A DNA stretch of 29,874 nt, from positions 1-29,874 of the forward strand of contig NZ_CALIJA010000029.1 in the NCBI RefSeq assembly GCF_938017615.1. Reading direction: 5' to 3'. Origin of the DNA: an uncultured Campylobacter sp. (lineage in GTDB: Bacteria > Campylobacterota > Campylobacteria > Campylobacterales > Campylobacteraceae). A program made the translations under genes and the position numbers. A model generated the notes under the pieces. It had not been told where the DNA came from, did not search any database, and saw nothing but the letters and a program-made list of their open reading frames with translations. Of the stretch, positions 8,769 to 17,936 are shown piece by piece. Numbering within the stretch: the first letter of the stretch is position 1; each line of letters begins with the position of its first letter.

Positions 8769-9623
8769 CTACATTAAGACCGGAATTTTGGTCTTTTGCA
8801 GGAAGTATTTCGACGCACCGCCTAAGAATATCTCCTTGATGCCGCTGTCTGAGTGCAAGCCCGCGACGATTAGATCGAAATCGCCCGCGTCTGCATACTC
8901 TAGTAGCACCTGCCCAGGGATCTTACCCTCGGCGTTTAACGCCTCAAAAACATCAATTTTAACGTCATGCAAGGCTAGATAGTCGCTTATACGGCGCTTA
9001 GTTTCGGCAAGATCATCCTGAAGGTAGTGATTTGCGGTAATAACGGTAATAGATTTGGCGCGCTGCAAAAGCTCCAGCCAATTATCGAGCGCTCGCGCAG
9101 ATGCCGCAGTGCCGGTAAGCGAAACTAAAATTTTATCCGCCTTAAACTCCTTCAGCTTGCGCGGTATGACGATGCAAGGCTTGCCGCTTTTAGTGACCGC
9201 CGCCTCGAACGTGCCGGTGATAGAGCCCGTAGGCGGCACCGAGACCAGTACTAAATCGCAATATTTGGAGTATTTCTCGACCAGCTCGGAGCGGATGCCC
9301 ACCATATGCCTCAAAGCGGCGCTATTTGGGACGTGATCGTCGTCGTTTTGATCTAGGCCCAGCTTGGCGCATTCGGCGTCGAAGATCGCCTTAATCTCCT
9401 CGCGCTCAGCCCTCATCTCATCGCCCGCTGATTTTAAAAATTCCTCCATCAGCACGCCGCCTTTTAGCGTCATACGCACATTGTAGATCATCTTAGGATC
9501 GAGCTGGCACGCCATTATGTTGATGTGTGTGCCGAAAAATTTATTCACGAGCAGCGCTCCGTGTATGCGCTCTGCCAGCTCCTCGCCGCCGCCGATAGGG
9601 AAAAATATCTTTTTAAGCTGCAT
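8769..9623 (-). CDS. Universal stress protein family, two-domain form
   Basis: The 284-residue length fits two fused Usp domains. Each half has the alternating strand-helix pattern. The first ends with DLVLVSVPP...KPCIVIPR and the second with DFDLIVAGLHSDSG...FLGGASKYFLQKTKIPVLM, the usual DLIVxGxHG...GS...L...IPVLV closing motif. The first half lacks a clear ATP-loop, and in the second the glycines are only partly conserved, so nucleotide binding is uncertain. The ATG at 9623 has GGAGCG upstream. It is 22 bases after pnp on the same strand and probably ends that operon. Its role is likely stress adaptation; the partner is unknown. Confidence 0.8.
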   Translation of the reverse strand: MQLKKIFFPIGGGEELAERIHGALLVNKFFGTHINIMACQLDPKMIYNVRMTLKGGVLMEEFLKSAGDEMRAEREEIKAIFDAECAKLGLDQNDDDHVPNSAALRHMVGIRSELVEKYSKYCDLVLVSVPPTGSITGTFEAAVTKSGKPCIVIPRKLKEFKADKILVSLTGTAASARALDNWLELLQRAKSITVITANHYLQDDLAETKRRISDYLALHDVKIDVFEALNAEGKIPGQVLLEYADAGDFDLIVAGLHSDSGIKEIFLGGASKYFLQKTKIPVLM

Positions 9624-9645
9624 CTTTACGCTCCTAATTAAAATT

Positions 9646-11760
9646 TTAAGCTAATTCCAGTGAAATTTTAGTGCCTTTCTGATCGGTCACGCGCACTCGC
9701 ACTACATCGCCCGCCTTGTAAGGCGTTGTGATAAATTTAGCGCGCAGCAGTCCGTCCACGCCGTCTCGTAGCGAGATGAAGGTACCGAAATCCAGCACGC
9801 TTTGCACCACGCCGTCAAACTCCTCGCCGATCTGAAATTTTACCTCTTTGCGCTCATTGCGCGGCTTGCGAAAATCGCGAGAATTCGAGACTATCGATAA
9901 AATTTTCTCTTTCGCGCCCGATACGGCGCTAGCTTTGGCGCCTTGAATCTTGACCTCACCCTTTTCTCGATCCAGATCGATATTTACGCCGAAGCTTTCG
10001 GTGATCTCTTTGATGACCTTGCCGCCCTGGCCGATGATGTCGGGGATTTTACTCGGATCGACGCTAAAAATTTCAAGCTTCGGAAGCACATCTTCATTTA
10101 TGACGATCGCCGCGTCCGCCTGCTCCATAAGACCCAAAATATGCGCGCGAGCCTGCTTTGCCTGCGCTAGAGCCTCTTTTAAAACCTCCAGGCTGATGCC
10201 GCCGAGCTTGATATCCATCTGAAGCGCGGTGATGCCATCATAGGTGCCCGCGACCTTAAAATCCATATCTCCGTCGTGATCCTCAAGCCCCATTATGTCG
10301 GTTAGCACGGCATGCTTGTCGCCCTCAAAAATCAAACCCATCGCGACGCCCGCAACGAGCTTTAGCGTAGGCACGCCCGCTGCGCGCAATGAAAGTGCGC
10401 CGCCGCAGACCGAAGCCATCGAGCTTGAGCCGTTACTCTCTAAAATTTCGCTTACTACGCGGATGGACTGCGGCGAGTTTAGATCGATGCTCGGATACAG
10501 CGCCCTTTTGGCTAAATTTCCATGCCCCAGCTCGCGTCTGCCCGGGCTTTTGAGCGGGCTTGCTTCGCCGACGCAAAAGCCCGGGAAGTTGTAGTTAAAC
10601 ATAAATCTATCGCTGATCGGCTCAAGCTGCGTTAGGCTGTCGCTTAGCTGCGCGTCGCTATCGCCGCCCAGCGTAGTGACGACCAAAGCTTGCGTCTGCC
10701 CGCGCGTAAATAGGCAGCTTCCATGCGCGCACGGCAGGATATTTGTCTCGATACTGATCGGGCGCACCTCATCAAGCGCGCGTCCGTCGGCTCTTCGGCG
10801 ATCCTCGATGATCTGCGTGCGGATGATGCCGCGCTTATACTTGCCGATGACGCTAGAGATCACCTCTTTGCTCCACTCGTTTTGCGCCGCGGCCTCGGTC
10901 GTCAAAATTTGATCCACGATTTTGTTTAGCTCGGTAGCGCGCTCGCTCTTTGCCATCTGATTGATCGCCGCTTTGACGGCGTCTTTGTAATTTGCGTCGA
11001 TAAAGTCCGCAATATCCTCATCCTCGATCTCGGGCTTGTACTCTAGGCTCGCATCGGGCTTTTTAAGCGGCAAAAAAGCCTCTTCGTAGGCGCCCGAGCC
11101 TGCGCTTATCGCCTTTGCAGCAAAATCGATCGCATCCACCATCAGATCTTCGCTAAATTCATTCATCTGTTGCGCGCCGCCTCTAATCTGGGGCAGAGAG
11201 CGCATCTCAATCATCAAAAGCTCATCGCCGACGCCCGCTACGTAAAGATCGAGCGCGCTAGCTTTAAGCGCGGAGTTGCTCGGATTTAAGATGAAGCTTC
11301 CATTTTGATAGCCTATGCGCACGCCGCAAACGGGCGCTTTAATCGGGATGTCGCTAAGATACAGCGCCGCAGACGCCGCATTAAGAGCGACGACTTGCAG
11401 ATCGACCTCGGGGTCCGCCGATAGCACGTAAACTACGATCTGCGTCGGATACGCATAGCCCTTCGGAAAGAGCGGGCGCAGCGAGCGATCTATGATGCGG
11501 CTGGTTAGCGTCTCAAAATCGCCCGGCTTGGTCTCGCGCTTGATGTAGCCTCCGGGGATTCTGCCTGCTGCGTACATCTTTTCGATATATTGCACGGTAA
11601 GGGGCAAAAAGTCCTCCTGCACCTGCGTCTCTTCGCGCGCTACGGTAGCGAGCACGACGGTATTTTTCACACGCAAAAGCGCCGCACCCGCGGCTTGCTT
11701 TGCGACCTTATTGATATCGAAAATTTCGGTATTGCCATTTACTTCAATTTTGCACTGCAT
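9646..11760 (-). CDS. pnp: Polyribonucleotide nucleotidyltransferase (PNPase)
   Basis: This 3'-to-5' phosphorolytic exoribonuclease acts in mRNA turnover. The 704-residue chain has the full layout: first RNase PH-like domain (about 1-220), helical linker, second catalytic RNase PH domain (about 315-530) with LGGDSDAQ and [16 protein letters not shown] (active-site Asp residues), a KH domain with [12 protein letters not shown] (about 560), and a C-terminal S1 domain (about 635-704). The ATG at 11760 has AAGGAG upstream, inside the last codons of the preceding gene (17-base overlap). It is cotranscribed with lptD and the phosphoribosyltransferase-like gene, linking RNA decay to envelope genes in one unit. 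Confidence 0.98.
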   Translation of the reverse strand: MQCKIEVNGNTEIFDINKVAKQAAGAALLRVKNTVVLATVAREETQVQEDFLPLTVQYIEKMYAAGRIPGGYIKRETKPGDFETLTSRIIDRSLRPLFPKGYAYPTQIVVYVLSADPEVDLQVVALNAASAALYLSDIPIKAPVCGVRIGYQNGSFILNPSNSALKASALDLYVAGVGDELLMIEMRSLPQIRGGAQQMNEFSEDLMVDAIDFAAKAISAGSGAYEEAFLPLKKPDASLEYKPEIEDEDIADFIDANYKDAVKAAINQMAKSERATELNKIVDQILTTEAAAQNEWSKEVISSVIGKYKRGIIRTQIIEDRRRADGRALDEVRPISIETNILPCAHGSCLFTRGQTQALVVTTLGGDSDAQLSDSLTQLEPISDRFMFNYNFPGFCVGEASPLKSPGRRELGHGNLAKRALYPSIDLNSPQSIRVVSEILESNGSSSMASVCGGALSLRAAGVPTLKLVAGVAMGLIFEGDKHAVLTDIMGLEDHDGDMDFKVAGTYDGITALQMDIKLGGISLEVLKEALAQAKQARAHILGLMEQADAAIVINEDVLPKLEIFSVDPSKIPDIIGQGGKVIKEITESFGVNIDLDREKGEVKIQGAKASAVSGAKEKILSIVSNSRDFRKPRNERKEVKFQIGEEFDGVVQSVLDFGTFISLRDGVDGLLRAKFITTPYKAGDVVRVRVTDQKGTKISLELA

Positions 11761-12463
11761 TAATTTTCTCCTTGTTTTTGTTAGTCTCGTGAAACGGTAG
11801 ATAAAGCGGGCATTTGTTTAAAATTTGCATTATCTCCTCCGCGCTTGAGAGCGTTTTTTCTTTGTAATAAAAATCCACGTTCACAAAATCTCTGATCTTG
11901 TGAACAGTATAAATTCCATCTACTAGCATGGCGATCTCGTCTGCATTATCGCTGCCGATAACGGGCGTGGCATAAAAGATCGCTTTGGCGTTTAAGCTTA
12001 CGAGCGTCTTTATGCAAGTAAGTGCAGTCAGCCCGCTCTCACACCCCTCATCTACCAAGATGACGTTTTTTTTCTCTAAATTTCCCAAAAGCTCGCCCTT
12101 GCGAAATTTATACATGTTTTTTAAAATTTTCTCCTCATAAAGTCTGTTTGCCTGTCCGTAAACATAATCCAGGCTGATGCCAAAGCTTCGCACGAGCTCA
12201 TCTACCATCACGATCTCTTGGGTTTCGCTTACGCACGCAATCGCACATTCAGGATTATTTGGCGCTAAAACGGGCTCTGTAAATAAAAACTCATAAGCAA
12301 GCCCTAGTTTTAGAGCAAGATGGTTTGCGATAGGAAGCGACTCCAGAGACTGGGCGATTATTAGAAAATTTTCGTTTTTGATCACGGTAGCGGGTAAAAT
12401 TTCTGCGAGTTTCATCGCGGCGTCGATTTGGTTTTCAAACATCAGCTCAGCTCTAGGCGTCAT
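11744..12463 (-). CDS. Phosphoribosyltransferase-like protein
   Basis: A 239-residue soluble protein. The stretch [22 protein letters not shown] (split here as [12 protein letters not shown] plus TALTCIKTL, about residues 134-155) matches the PRPP-binding loop of type I phosphoribosyltransferases, normally VLVDDGxATGxT. The second acidic residue is Glu and the Ala-Thr pair is Glu-Ser, so PRPP binding is plausible but unproven. The N-terminal part resembles predicted phosphoribosyltransferases of the COG1926 type. The ATG shares one base with the lptD stop (TAATG) and the gene overlaps pnp by 17 bases, so all three are translationally linked. The substrate is unknown. Confidence 0.65.
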   Translation of the reverse strand: MTPRAELMFENQIDAAMKLAEILPATVIKNENFLIIAQSLESLPIANHLALKLGLAYEFLFTEPVLAPNNPECAIACVSETQEIVMVDELVRSFGISLDYVYGQANRLYEEKILKNMYKFRKGELLGNLEKKNVILVDEGCESGLTALTCIKTLVSLNAKAIFYATPVIGSDNADEIAMLVDGIYTVHKIRDFVNVDFYYKEKTLSSAEEIMQILNKCPLYLPFHETNKNKEKINAVQN

Positions 12464-14721
12464 TATTTTTCGCTTCCGTATTCGCTATTTACCGAAAAAT
12501 CATACCCTACTCCGCCGAACGGATAGAAATTTACGAGAAAGTAAATTCCGCGCTCCTTGCTTGCTTTGCTGTAGCCCGTCGTACTAGTATTTTTAGGCTC
12601 GATATCCTCTTGATACACAAAAGAGTAATTCCAACACTTGCGCGTATGAGAAAGCCCCACGCGCCACATTTTAGAATAAGATCGCTCCAAGTCGTAATCC
12701 CAACGCCCAAAAATTTTATTATTCCTAGGCAAATTTACCGAAGCGTTTACGATGCCGTAGTTATCTTTCGTATAGCGTTTAGGCTCCATGCTTAGCTTTT
12801 CATATTCGTAAGCGTGACTAAGTCCAAAGCTAAAGTCGTCGTTGGAGTAGTTGGCGTAGGTATAGACCTTATCGAAGCTTTTATATTTATGCGAGTAGGT
12901 AAAGCGGTTTCCGATATTTAGCCCATTTGCAAAATACGCATCGATGCGGTGTTCTAAATCGTCGAACTCATGATCGTCGAAGTCATATCGCTGCTTGACG
13001 CTATGGCGTAAAAATTTACGTCCGTCTTCATTATAAAAAAACTGCGTCATACTTAAAGCTGCATTTTCGTGAGTGTATTCGTCACTAAGCTCGCTTAAGA
13101 AGTTATCCTCCCAATAAAGCGAGTCTTGCAAGTTACCTAGCCGCGAGCGATCTACTGCGCCGCGAGCAAGGTCGTATTTATACTGATGATACTTTAAAAT
13201 TCTATCCTCGATGTCGCCTTGCTGCCAGCTTGGAATTCTAAAATCCGCCCTCCAGCTCATCGTATGATACAAGCTATCGTAAGCCCTGGCTACGTCGGTG
13301 TAGAGCGAAAGCTCGGTGTATTGATTAGCGTAGAAAGTGCTTTTATCCTCGCCAAGATCTCCGTTTGCGTAGTAGAATTTATCGTGCCAATCGATATTGG
13401 TCATATACACTCGCTCGGTAAAGGCGAAATTTAAATAATCCGCCAGTAGCGGCGTGCTTATACTAATCGGTACGTCAAACTCGTATTGACGAGCAGTCGC
13501 ACCCTCCCATCTGGTGTAATTACGCGCCTTCGCATCAAGCGAATAGATCAAATTTGGCAGTCCCAAATCATTGCTAAATTTATGATATTGCAGCGTCGGA
13601 AGCTCTTGGACGGTATCTTCGTTGCGGAAGGTATTATCGGCGTTTAGCTTGCTTGTATCGATATAGTAGCGTCCGTAAGCGCCAAAATAGTGCTCGTCTG
13701 AGGTCAAATAATAATTCAGCCGTGAAGTTACGAGCGAGTTATCCGCATCGTTGCCAAGGCCTCCCTTTTGTTTGAGATCGTAATATTCCAGATCGTTTAA
13801 CTGCGTAAAGTCGATCCATAAATTTTCGCGCAGATCGCCGTCTAGTAGATAGGTCGCAAGCTTGCTGCGATCGTATTGCACTTCAAAGCCGTGATGGCGC
13901 TCATTTTTGTATTCGAGGCGTTTTTGCGCTCGCGAGAAGTTATCGAAAACTCCACCTCTAATCTCGCCGTAAGAGTACGGGGATTCCGTAAAGCGAAAGG
14001 TACCGTAGGCGCCAAAGCCCCTTCTGCTGCGCACCTGCGGATCGAGCTGAAAATCCCAGCTATCGTAAGGCGCAAAATAGATCGGTTGCTTGTAGTAAAT
14101 CCCCTCCTTGCTGATGTAGCCAGCCTCTGGAGGCAGTAGACCCGTGCGGCGCGTGCGATCAGTCGGGAAGCCGAAATACGGCAGATAGAGCACCGGCACG
14201 TCGCCCACGTAAAATCTCGGATTGAAAAGATGGAGGAATTTGCTCTCTTTATTGAGCATGCCGCTGCTAAATTTAATCCGCCAATCAGGATCGGTGACGT
14301 TGCAGCTAGATACGCTGGAGCCCTCCACGCGGTAATATTCGCTGTCGCTGCAGCTAGCGTCGTTTTGCATCCAAAGCTCGGAGTCCTTATCCATCATAAA
14401 ATTTACGTCGGCTTGCTGCTTATCGTTTTTCAGATCGATTTTGACATGCTGCGCACGCGTGGTCTCGCTACTACCGCGCATTGCATTGACGTTGCCGAAA
14501 AGCTCGATGATGCCGTTTTGTTCGTCGTATGTAGCGCGATCGGCGGTGATGAAGTAGTCCTGCGAATACACCGTTACATTGCCGCTCGCCTCCGTCAAAA
14601 AGCCGTTTTTCTCGACATTATCTGCTATAAGCTCGACGTCTTGGACCTTTGCGCTCGCACTACTTGCTAAAAGAGCGCTAAAACTGAGCGCTAGAATTTT
14701 AAATTTTTTACTCTTTTTCAA
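12463..14721 (-). CDS. lptD: LPS-assembly outer-membrane protein LptD
   Basis: LptD is the beta-barrel that inserts lipopolysaccharide or lipooligosaccharide into the outer leaflet. The 752-residue protein has a signal peptide (about 1-24, ending SASA), then an OstA-type jellyroll (about 25-130) with ADRATYDEQNGIIELFGNV, then a long aromatic-rich barrel ending in a beta strand (DFSVNSEYGSEK). A cysteine pair in the plug-proximal region (ASCSDSEYY...SSCNVTDPDWRI) fits the disulfide rearrangement known in LptD. The start is TTG at 14721 inside the RDD gene, with a GGTGGTAGAG stretch upstream. The stop touches the next start (TAATG). Confidence 0.93.
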   Translation of the reverse strand: MKKSKKFKILALSFSALLASSASAKVQDVELIADNVEKNGFLTEASGNVTVYSQDYFITADRATYDEQNGIIELFGNVNAMRGSSETTRAQHVKIDLKNDKQQADVNFMMDKDSELWMQNDASCSDSEYYRVEGSSVSSCNVTDPDWRIKFSSGMLNKESKFLHLFNPRFYVGDVPVLYLPYFGFPTDRTRRTGLLPPEAGYISKEGIYYKQPIYFAPYDSWDFQLDPQVRSRRGFGAYGTFRFTESPYSYGEIRGGVFDNFSRAQKRLEYKNERHHGFEVQYDRSKLATYLLDGDLRENLWIDFTQLNDLEYYDLKQKGGLGNDADNSLVTSRLNYYLTSDEHYFGAYGRYYIDTSKLNADNTFRNEDTVQELPTLQYHKFSNDLGLPNLIYSLDAKARNYTRWEGATARQYEFDVPISISTPLLADYLNFAFTERVYMTNIDWHDKFYYANGDLGEDKSTFYANQYTELSLYTDVARAYDSLYHTMSWRADFRIPSWQQGDIEDRILKYHQYKYDLARGAVDRSRLGNLQDSLYWEDNFLSELSDEYTHENAALSMTQFFYNEDGRKFLRHSVKQRYDFDDHEFDDLEHRIDAYFANGLNIGNRFTYSHKYKSFDKVYTYANYSNDDFSFGLSHAYEYEKLSMEPKRYTKDNYGIVNASVNLPRNNKIFGRWDYDLERSYSKMWRVGLSHTRKCWNYSFVYQEDIEPKNTSTTGYSKASKERGIYFLVNFYPFGGVGYDFSVNSEYGSEK

Positions 14722-15145
14722 TCTCTACCACCAATGTTTTCGCCGCCATATCATGCAGGCTCTGACGCGAGTTCGTAAAAAGCGCCACCAAAAATCCCAT
14801 ATAAAAGATCATCTCGCTTATCAACCTAACCGCCGCGCGGATCGCTGCAGTAGCGATATCTATAGAGCTGCCGTCAGCGCGGACGCAGTAAATTTTAACC
14901 GCAAGCTTGCCTAGCGTCGCGCCGTATAGATAGACAAAAATCGCCTGATATAAAAATTTTATTATCGCGTAATGCAAAATGAATTTTGACGCGATCTTTT
15001 GTACCTCAAGATTGCTTCCGCTCTGCGCCGCTGCGACAAGCTCTGGCTCGTCGATAGCAAATAGCACGACCACAAAAAGCGTTACGCTCACCGCTTCGTC
15101 GATACTAAACGCAATTACGCGCTTGCCAAGCGGAGCGATGTTCAA
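14708..15145 (-). CDS. RDD-family membrane protein
   Basis: A 145-residue inner-membrane protein with the RDD pattern: [13 protein letters not shown] (Arg...Asp in the first helix), [19 protein letters not shown] before the last third, and RAAVRLISE in the third helix. Three to four membrane segments are visible. RDD proteins have no single known function; some are linked to ion transport. The start is TTG at 15145, overlapping the purD stop as TTGA; the end overlaps lptD by 14 bases. Its place between purD and lptD gives no firm clue to its role. Confidence 0.85.
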   Translation of the reverse strand: MNIAPLGKRVIAFSIDEAVSVTLFVVVLFAIDEPELVAAAQSGSNLEVQKIASKFILHYAIIKFLYQAIFVYLYGATLGKLAVKIYCVRADGSSIDIATAAIRAAVRLISEMIFYMGFLVALFTNSRQSLHDMAAKTLVVEIEKE

Positions 15146-16398
15146 ATTTTATCTCTTAAGGCTTGATACGTGATATCGCGCCTATACTGCGCGCCGCTAA
15201 ATTTTATATTTTCGCACAGCGCGTAAGCCGCATCGCGCGCCTGCTTTAGGCTCTGCGCGACGCCCACGCTTACCAAAACGCGCCCGCCGCTAGCGTAAAT
15301 CTGCCCCTCCCGCTCGCTCACGCCCGCATAGCAGATATGCGCTCCCGCGGGAATTTCGCCCGTCTTGATCGGCTCAGGCTGCGAAGAACCGTAAGGGTAG
15401 CGCTCGCTAGCCATCACGACACCCACCGCAAATCGCTTTTTTAAGCTTATGCTGTTTAGCTTGCCTACGGCGGCGTTGTATAAAATTTCGCTCAAATTTC
15501 CGTCAATTAGCGGCATCAAAACCTCGCACTCCGGATCTCCGAAACGGACGTTGTACTCCAGCACATAAGGCTCGCCGCCCACGATCATAAGCCCCACGAA
15601 CAGCACGCCGCAAAAGGGCGCACCCCGCCGCCTCATCCCTTTTAGCGTAGGCGCTACGATCTCGCTCTGTACTCTTTTTATCAGCGCGGTATCCGCCAAA
15701 GGACTTGGCGCATAAGCTCCCATGCCGCCGGTGTTCGGACCCAGATCGCCGTCAAGCAGCTTTTTATGATCCTGCGCTACGGGCAGACTTACGAAATTCT
15801 CCCCGTCGCAGATCGCAAAAAAGCTCAGCTCGAAGCCCTCTAAAAACTCCTCCACGACGACGCGCTTGCCCGCTTCGCCGAAACTTTCGCCGCTTAGCAT
15901 ATCCGCGGCGGCTTTTTTAGCTTCATCTTTGGAATTTGCGATGATGACGCCCTTGCCCGCGCACAGGCCGTCCGCTTTGACCACGACGCGACCGTCTAGG
16001 GTATCGATAAATTTTGAAATTTCGGATAGATCGTTGCTGCTTAGGAATTTTGCGGTTTTGATATGATTTCGCGCCAAAAAGTCCTTCATATAGGCTTTGG
16101 AGCCCTCAAGCTTCGCCGCAGCGGCGCTAGGACCGAATATGGCAAGACCTTGCGCTTTGAAAATATCCACGATACCTTTTGTAAGCGGCTCTTCGGCGCC
16201 CACAATGGTAAGAGCTATATCGTTGTTTTTGGCAAAGAGCGCGAGCTCATTAAAATCTTTTAAATCTAAATTTTTACCGAGCGCCTTCGTAGCGCCGTTT
16301 CCCGGAGCAAAATACAGATTTAAAACGTTTTTATCCTCGCGAAGTCTTAGCCCGATCGCGTATTCTCTACCGCCGCCGCCGATTATTAGGATATTCAA
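15142..16398 (-). CDS. purD: Phosphoribosylamine-glycine ligase (GAR synthetase)
   Basis: It joins glycine to phosphoribosylamine with ATP, the second step of purine synthesis. The 418-residue protein begins [19 protein letters not shown], the family's N-terminal glycine loop. The ATP-grasp core includes [14 protein letters not shown] (about 140-153) and the metal-binding [10 protein letters not shown] (about 284-293). The start is TTG at 16398 with a strong GGAGG six bases upstream; no in-frame ATG gives a better fit. A structured RNA ends just upstream of the ribosome site. It is the first gene of the purD-RDD-lptD-PRT-pnp-usp unit. Confidence 0.97.
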   Translation of the reverse strand: MNILIIGGGGREYAIGLRLREDKNVLNLYFAPGNGATKALGKNLDLKDFNELALFAKNNDIALTIVGAEEPLTKGIVDIFKAQGLAIFGPSAAAAKLEGSKAYMKDFLARNHIKTAKFLSSNDLSEISKFIDTLDGRVVVKADGLCAGKGVIIANSKDEAKKAAADMLSGESFGEAGKRVVVEEFLEGFELSFFAICDGENFVSLPVAQDHKKLLDGDLGPNTGGMGAYAPSPLADTALIKRVQSEIVAPTLKGMRRRGAPFCGVLFVGLMIVGGEPYVLEYNVRFGDPECEVLMPLIDGNLSEILYNAAVGKLNSISLKKRFAVGVVMASERYPYGSSQPEPIKTGEIPAGAHICYAGVSEREGQIYASGGRVLVSVGVAQSLKQARDAAYALCENIKFSGAQYRRDITYQALRDKI

Positions 16399-16415
16399 TG
16401 AAGCCTCCGTAACGT

Positions 16416-16612
16416 AAAAAACCCAAGTGAGCGTTGCGTAAAAAGAATCGGCTCAAACAAAGCCAATCTTGCAACTAGGAAAAATCTCTAGGTCGCAACC
16501 CGTAACTTTAAAAAAGCTCGAGCCGAGCCGCGTCACACGGACCTCTCACGTCGTCGCTTATACAAATATGTTGAACCCTCATATAAAACGCTCTCGCTTC
16601 ACCCAGGCTTGG
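16416..16612 (-). ncRNA. ssrS: Structured RNA, probably 6S RNA
   Basis: A segment of about 195 bases without an open frame lies between hemD and purD. A perfect TATAAT ends seven bases before its 5' side. The ends pair: CCTGGGTGA (16607-16599) with TCACTTGGG (16430-16422), extended by GAGCGTT with AACGCTC. A run of six T on the minus strand (16421-16416) follows at once, as in an intrinsic terminator. Inside, CGGCTC (16530-16525) pairs with GAGCCG (16454-16449) and encloses an imperfect hairpin (16498-16469). A long rod closed by its two ends, under 200 bases, fits 6S RNA, the sigma-70 polymerase regulator. I recall 6S near purD in this class but cannot confirm it here. SRP RNA, RNase P RNA and tmRNA signatures are absent. 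Confidence 0.6.
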
Positions 16613-16617
16613 GCAAA

Positions 16618-16623
16618 ATTATA
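16618..16623 (-). promoter_or_regulatory. -10 box of the structured RNA promoter
   Basis: A perfect TATAAT on the minus strand. Its position puts the start of transcription at about 16608-16612, exactly at the closing stem of the RNA. No -35 consensus is seen. Confidence 0.7.
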
Positions 16624-16640
16624 GTCTAAATTTGCTTAAA

Positions 16641-17273
16641 CTATGGCAAAAGCGCCAGATCGACGCAGGATTTTATCGACATTCTTTCGCAGATTATCGG
16701 CTCGCAAAACTCGCTCAAAACGCTCGCCGTCGTCCTGCCGATACAGATCGCCCTGTAGCCCCCGTCCCAGCCGAAATTTGCGGTAAAGCCGCGGACGTTT
16801 TTAGGCGAGGTAAAAATCAGCGTGCTGCCTTGCGGCGGCTTTGCGGCGGCAGGCAGACTAAGGACGCAATTTTCATAGGCGATCACGCTTTGCAGCCGCA
16901 CGCCGGCGCTAGATAGAATTTGCTCCAGCTTTGATACCGTCTGCCTCGCGCGCAGATACAGTGCGTCTCTGCCCCTTAGAAGCGGCGCGATCTCCGCGGC
17001 AAACTCGTTTCCGTGCCCGTGCCGCGCCGTATAAATGCCGCGAAATCCAAACTCGCGCGCAGCCGCAGCGCACGGCTCGCCGATAGCGTAAACGGGGGTA
17101 TCTAAATCAGGCGAAATTTCATTAAATTTTATCGCCGCTACCGCATTTTTGGAGGTAAAAATTAGTGCGCCCGTCTGCGCAGGCAGGCTAAATTTGAGAA
17201 ATTTTATCTCGCAGACCGCAAGCTGCCTCACCTGCGGATGATCAAATTTCGTATTAGACACCAAATATATCAA
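16641..17273 (-). CDS. hemD: Uroporphyrinogen-III synthase
   Basis: It closes hydroxymethylbilane to uroporphyrinogen III in haem synthesis. The product has 210 residues and fits the poorly conserved HemD family: two similar alpha/beta lobes, with LIFTSKNAVAAI in the first and TLIFTSPKNVRGF in the second, plus a GIYTARHGHG strand-loop and AICIGRTTASVL near the end. I place the start at TTG 17273, because GGAGGG lies four to nine bases upstream; the TTG twelve bases earlier overlaps that ribosome site. The stop lies 17 bases before the -10 of the downstream RNA gene. The identity rests on motif pattern only. Confidence 0.82.
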   Translation of the reverse strand: MIYLVSNTKFDHPQVRQLAVCEIKFLKFSLPAQTGALIFTSKNAVAAIKFNEISPDLDTPVYAIGEPCAAAAREFGFRGIYTARHGHGNEFAAEIAPLLRGRDALYLRARQTVSKLEQILSSAGVRLQSVIAYENCVLSLPAAAKPPQGSTLIFTSPKNVRGFTANFGWDGGYRAICIGRTTASVLSEFCEPIICERMSIKSCVDLALLP

Positions 17274-17861
17274 AACGCCCTCCAAAATATTTAAATTTAC
17301 TTTGATTCAGCCTCACTCCTACCTCCACGACGCGTAGAAACAAAGAAAATATTATTTGATTTGCTTCGACTTAATTCTACTCCGAGCCGCCCTTTTTGCC
17401 TGGGCAAAACCGCCTGTCTGACCTGCCTACGCTTATTTAGTCACGCTTAAGCAGTCTAGCGGCGGCACGCTTTTTTAAAATTTTATCTCACTGTCTAAAT
17501 TTGCAACCAAGCACTCCACTTTGCGCCGGCTCGGTCTTTTAAATTTAACTTTATAGCCTCAGGCGCCTTCTCTAAAGCCAGCTTAGGACGCGCCGCCGTT
17601 CTTAAATTTTACTTAGCGGGTCGCGGCAAGCACTTAAAACACTGTCGAGAGGCCCGCTCAGGACACAGCTAACGCGCCGCCGCTCACTAATCCCGCCTAG
17701 CCCGTGTATGCATCCACACAGATCGCCGAAGTTTCAAATTTAAAGACACGATCGCAAAATTTCAAAATTTTGCCGCTTAAATTTTGAAACACTTAAAATT
17801 TCATCCTCGCGCTTAAAAAACTCCGCTAGCGTGCTATTTTTTATTGCACTCTTTTTCGTTC
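17274..17861. other. Long gap between argH and hemD
   Basis: Nearly 600 bases lack a convincing long gene. It contains a tight palindrome TTTTGCC-TG-GGCAAAA (17394-17409), an AT hairpin at 17760-17789 and several GCCGCC-rich words. No tRNA or known RNA signature was seen. One tiny possible ORF (17740-17865) is listed separately. The hemD promoter should lie here, but I could not pick one. Confidence 0.5.
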
Positions 17862-17865
17862 TCAT
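17740..17865 (-). CDS. Possible 41-residue basic peptide, coupled to the preceding tiny ORF
   Basis: ATG at 17865 overlaps the stop of the 24-residue ORF as ATGA. The product is Lys/Arg-rich: [20 protein letters not shown], then about 21 more residues ending in RSCL. The ribosome site is weak (GGCGGGGCG). An AT-rich hairpin (17760-17789) lies within it. It may be a real small protein, the decayed end of a longer gene, or chance. Confidence 0.25.
   Translation of the reverse strand: MRTKKSAIKNSTLAEFFKREDEILSVSKFKRQNFEILRSCL
17760..17789. repeat. AT-rich inverted repeat
   Basis: TTTCAAAATTT (17760-17770) and its exact complement AAATTTTGAAA (17779-17789) flank an eight-base spacer. The arms share the TTTCAAAATT core with the palindrome cluster at 7802-7847. 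Confidence 0.6.
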
Positions 17866-17936
17866 CGCCCCGCCGAGCTCAATGAAAAATGCCCGTCCTC
17901 GTCCGCTATATACTCGTAAAGCTCGCGCGCGTTCAA
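17862..17936 (-). CDS. Possible 24-residue peptide overlapping the argH stop
   Basis: TTG at 17936 overlaps the argH TGA as TTGA, the same junction seen at topA and purD. AGGAGC stands five bases upstream. The product is [20 protein letters not shown] plus AGR and one more residue, protein-like in composition with an acidic centre. The good ribosome site and coupling argue for translation; the length argues for caution. It could be the surviving 5' end of a longer gene. Confidence 0.35.
   Translation of the reverse strand: MNARELYEYIADEDGHFSLSSAGR

Noticed and set aside
16399..16640. tmRNA, RNase P RNA or SRP RNA as identity for the structured RNA
   Set aside because: The length is too short for tmRNA and RNase P, and the conserved cores of RNase P (GAGGAAAGTCC-like) and SRP RNA (CAGGTCCGGAAGGAAGCAG-like) are absent.
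17394..17409. Palindrome TTTTGCC-TG-GGCAAAA as a terminator
   Set aside because: The two-base spacer is too short for an RNA loop unless the inner pairs open, and no T run follows; it may be a protein-binding site, but nothing supports that.
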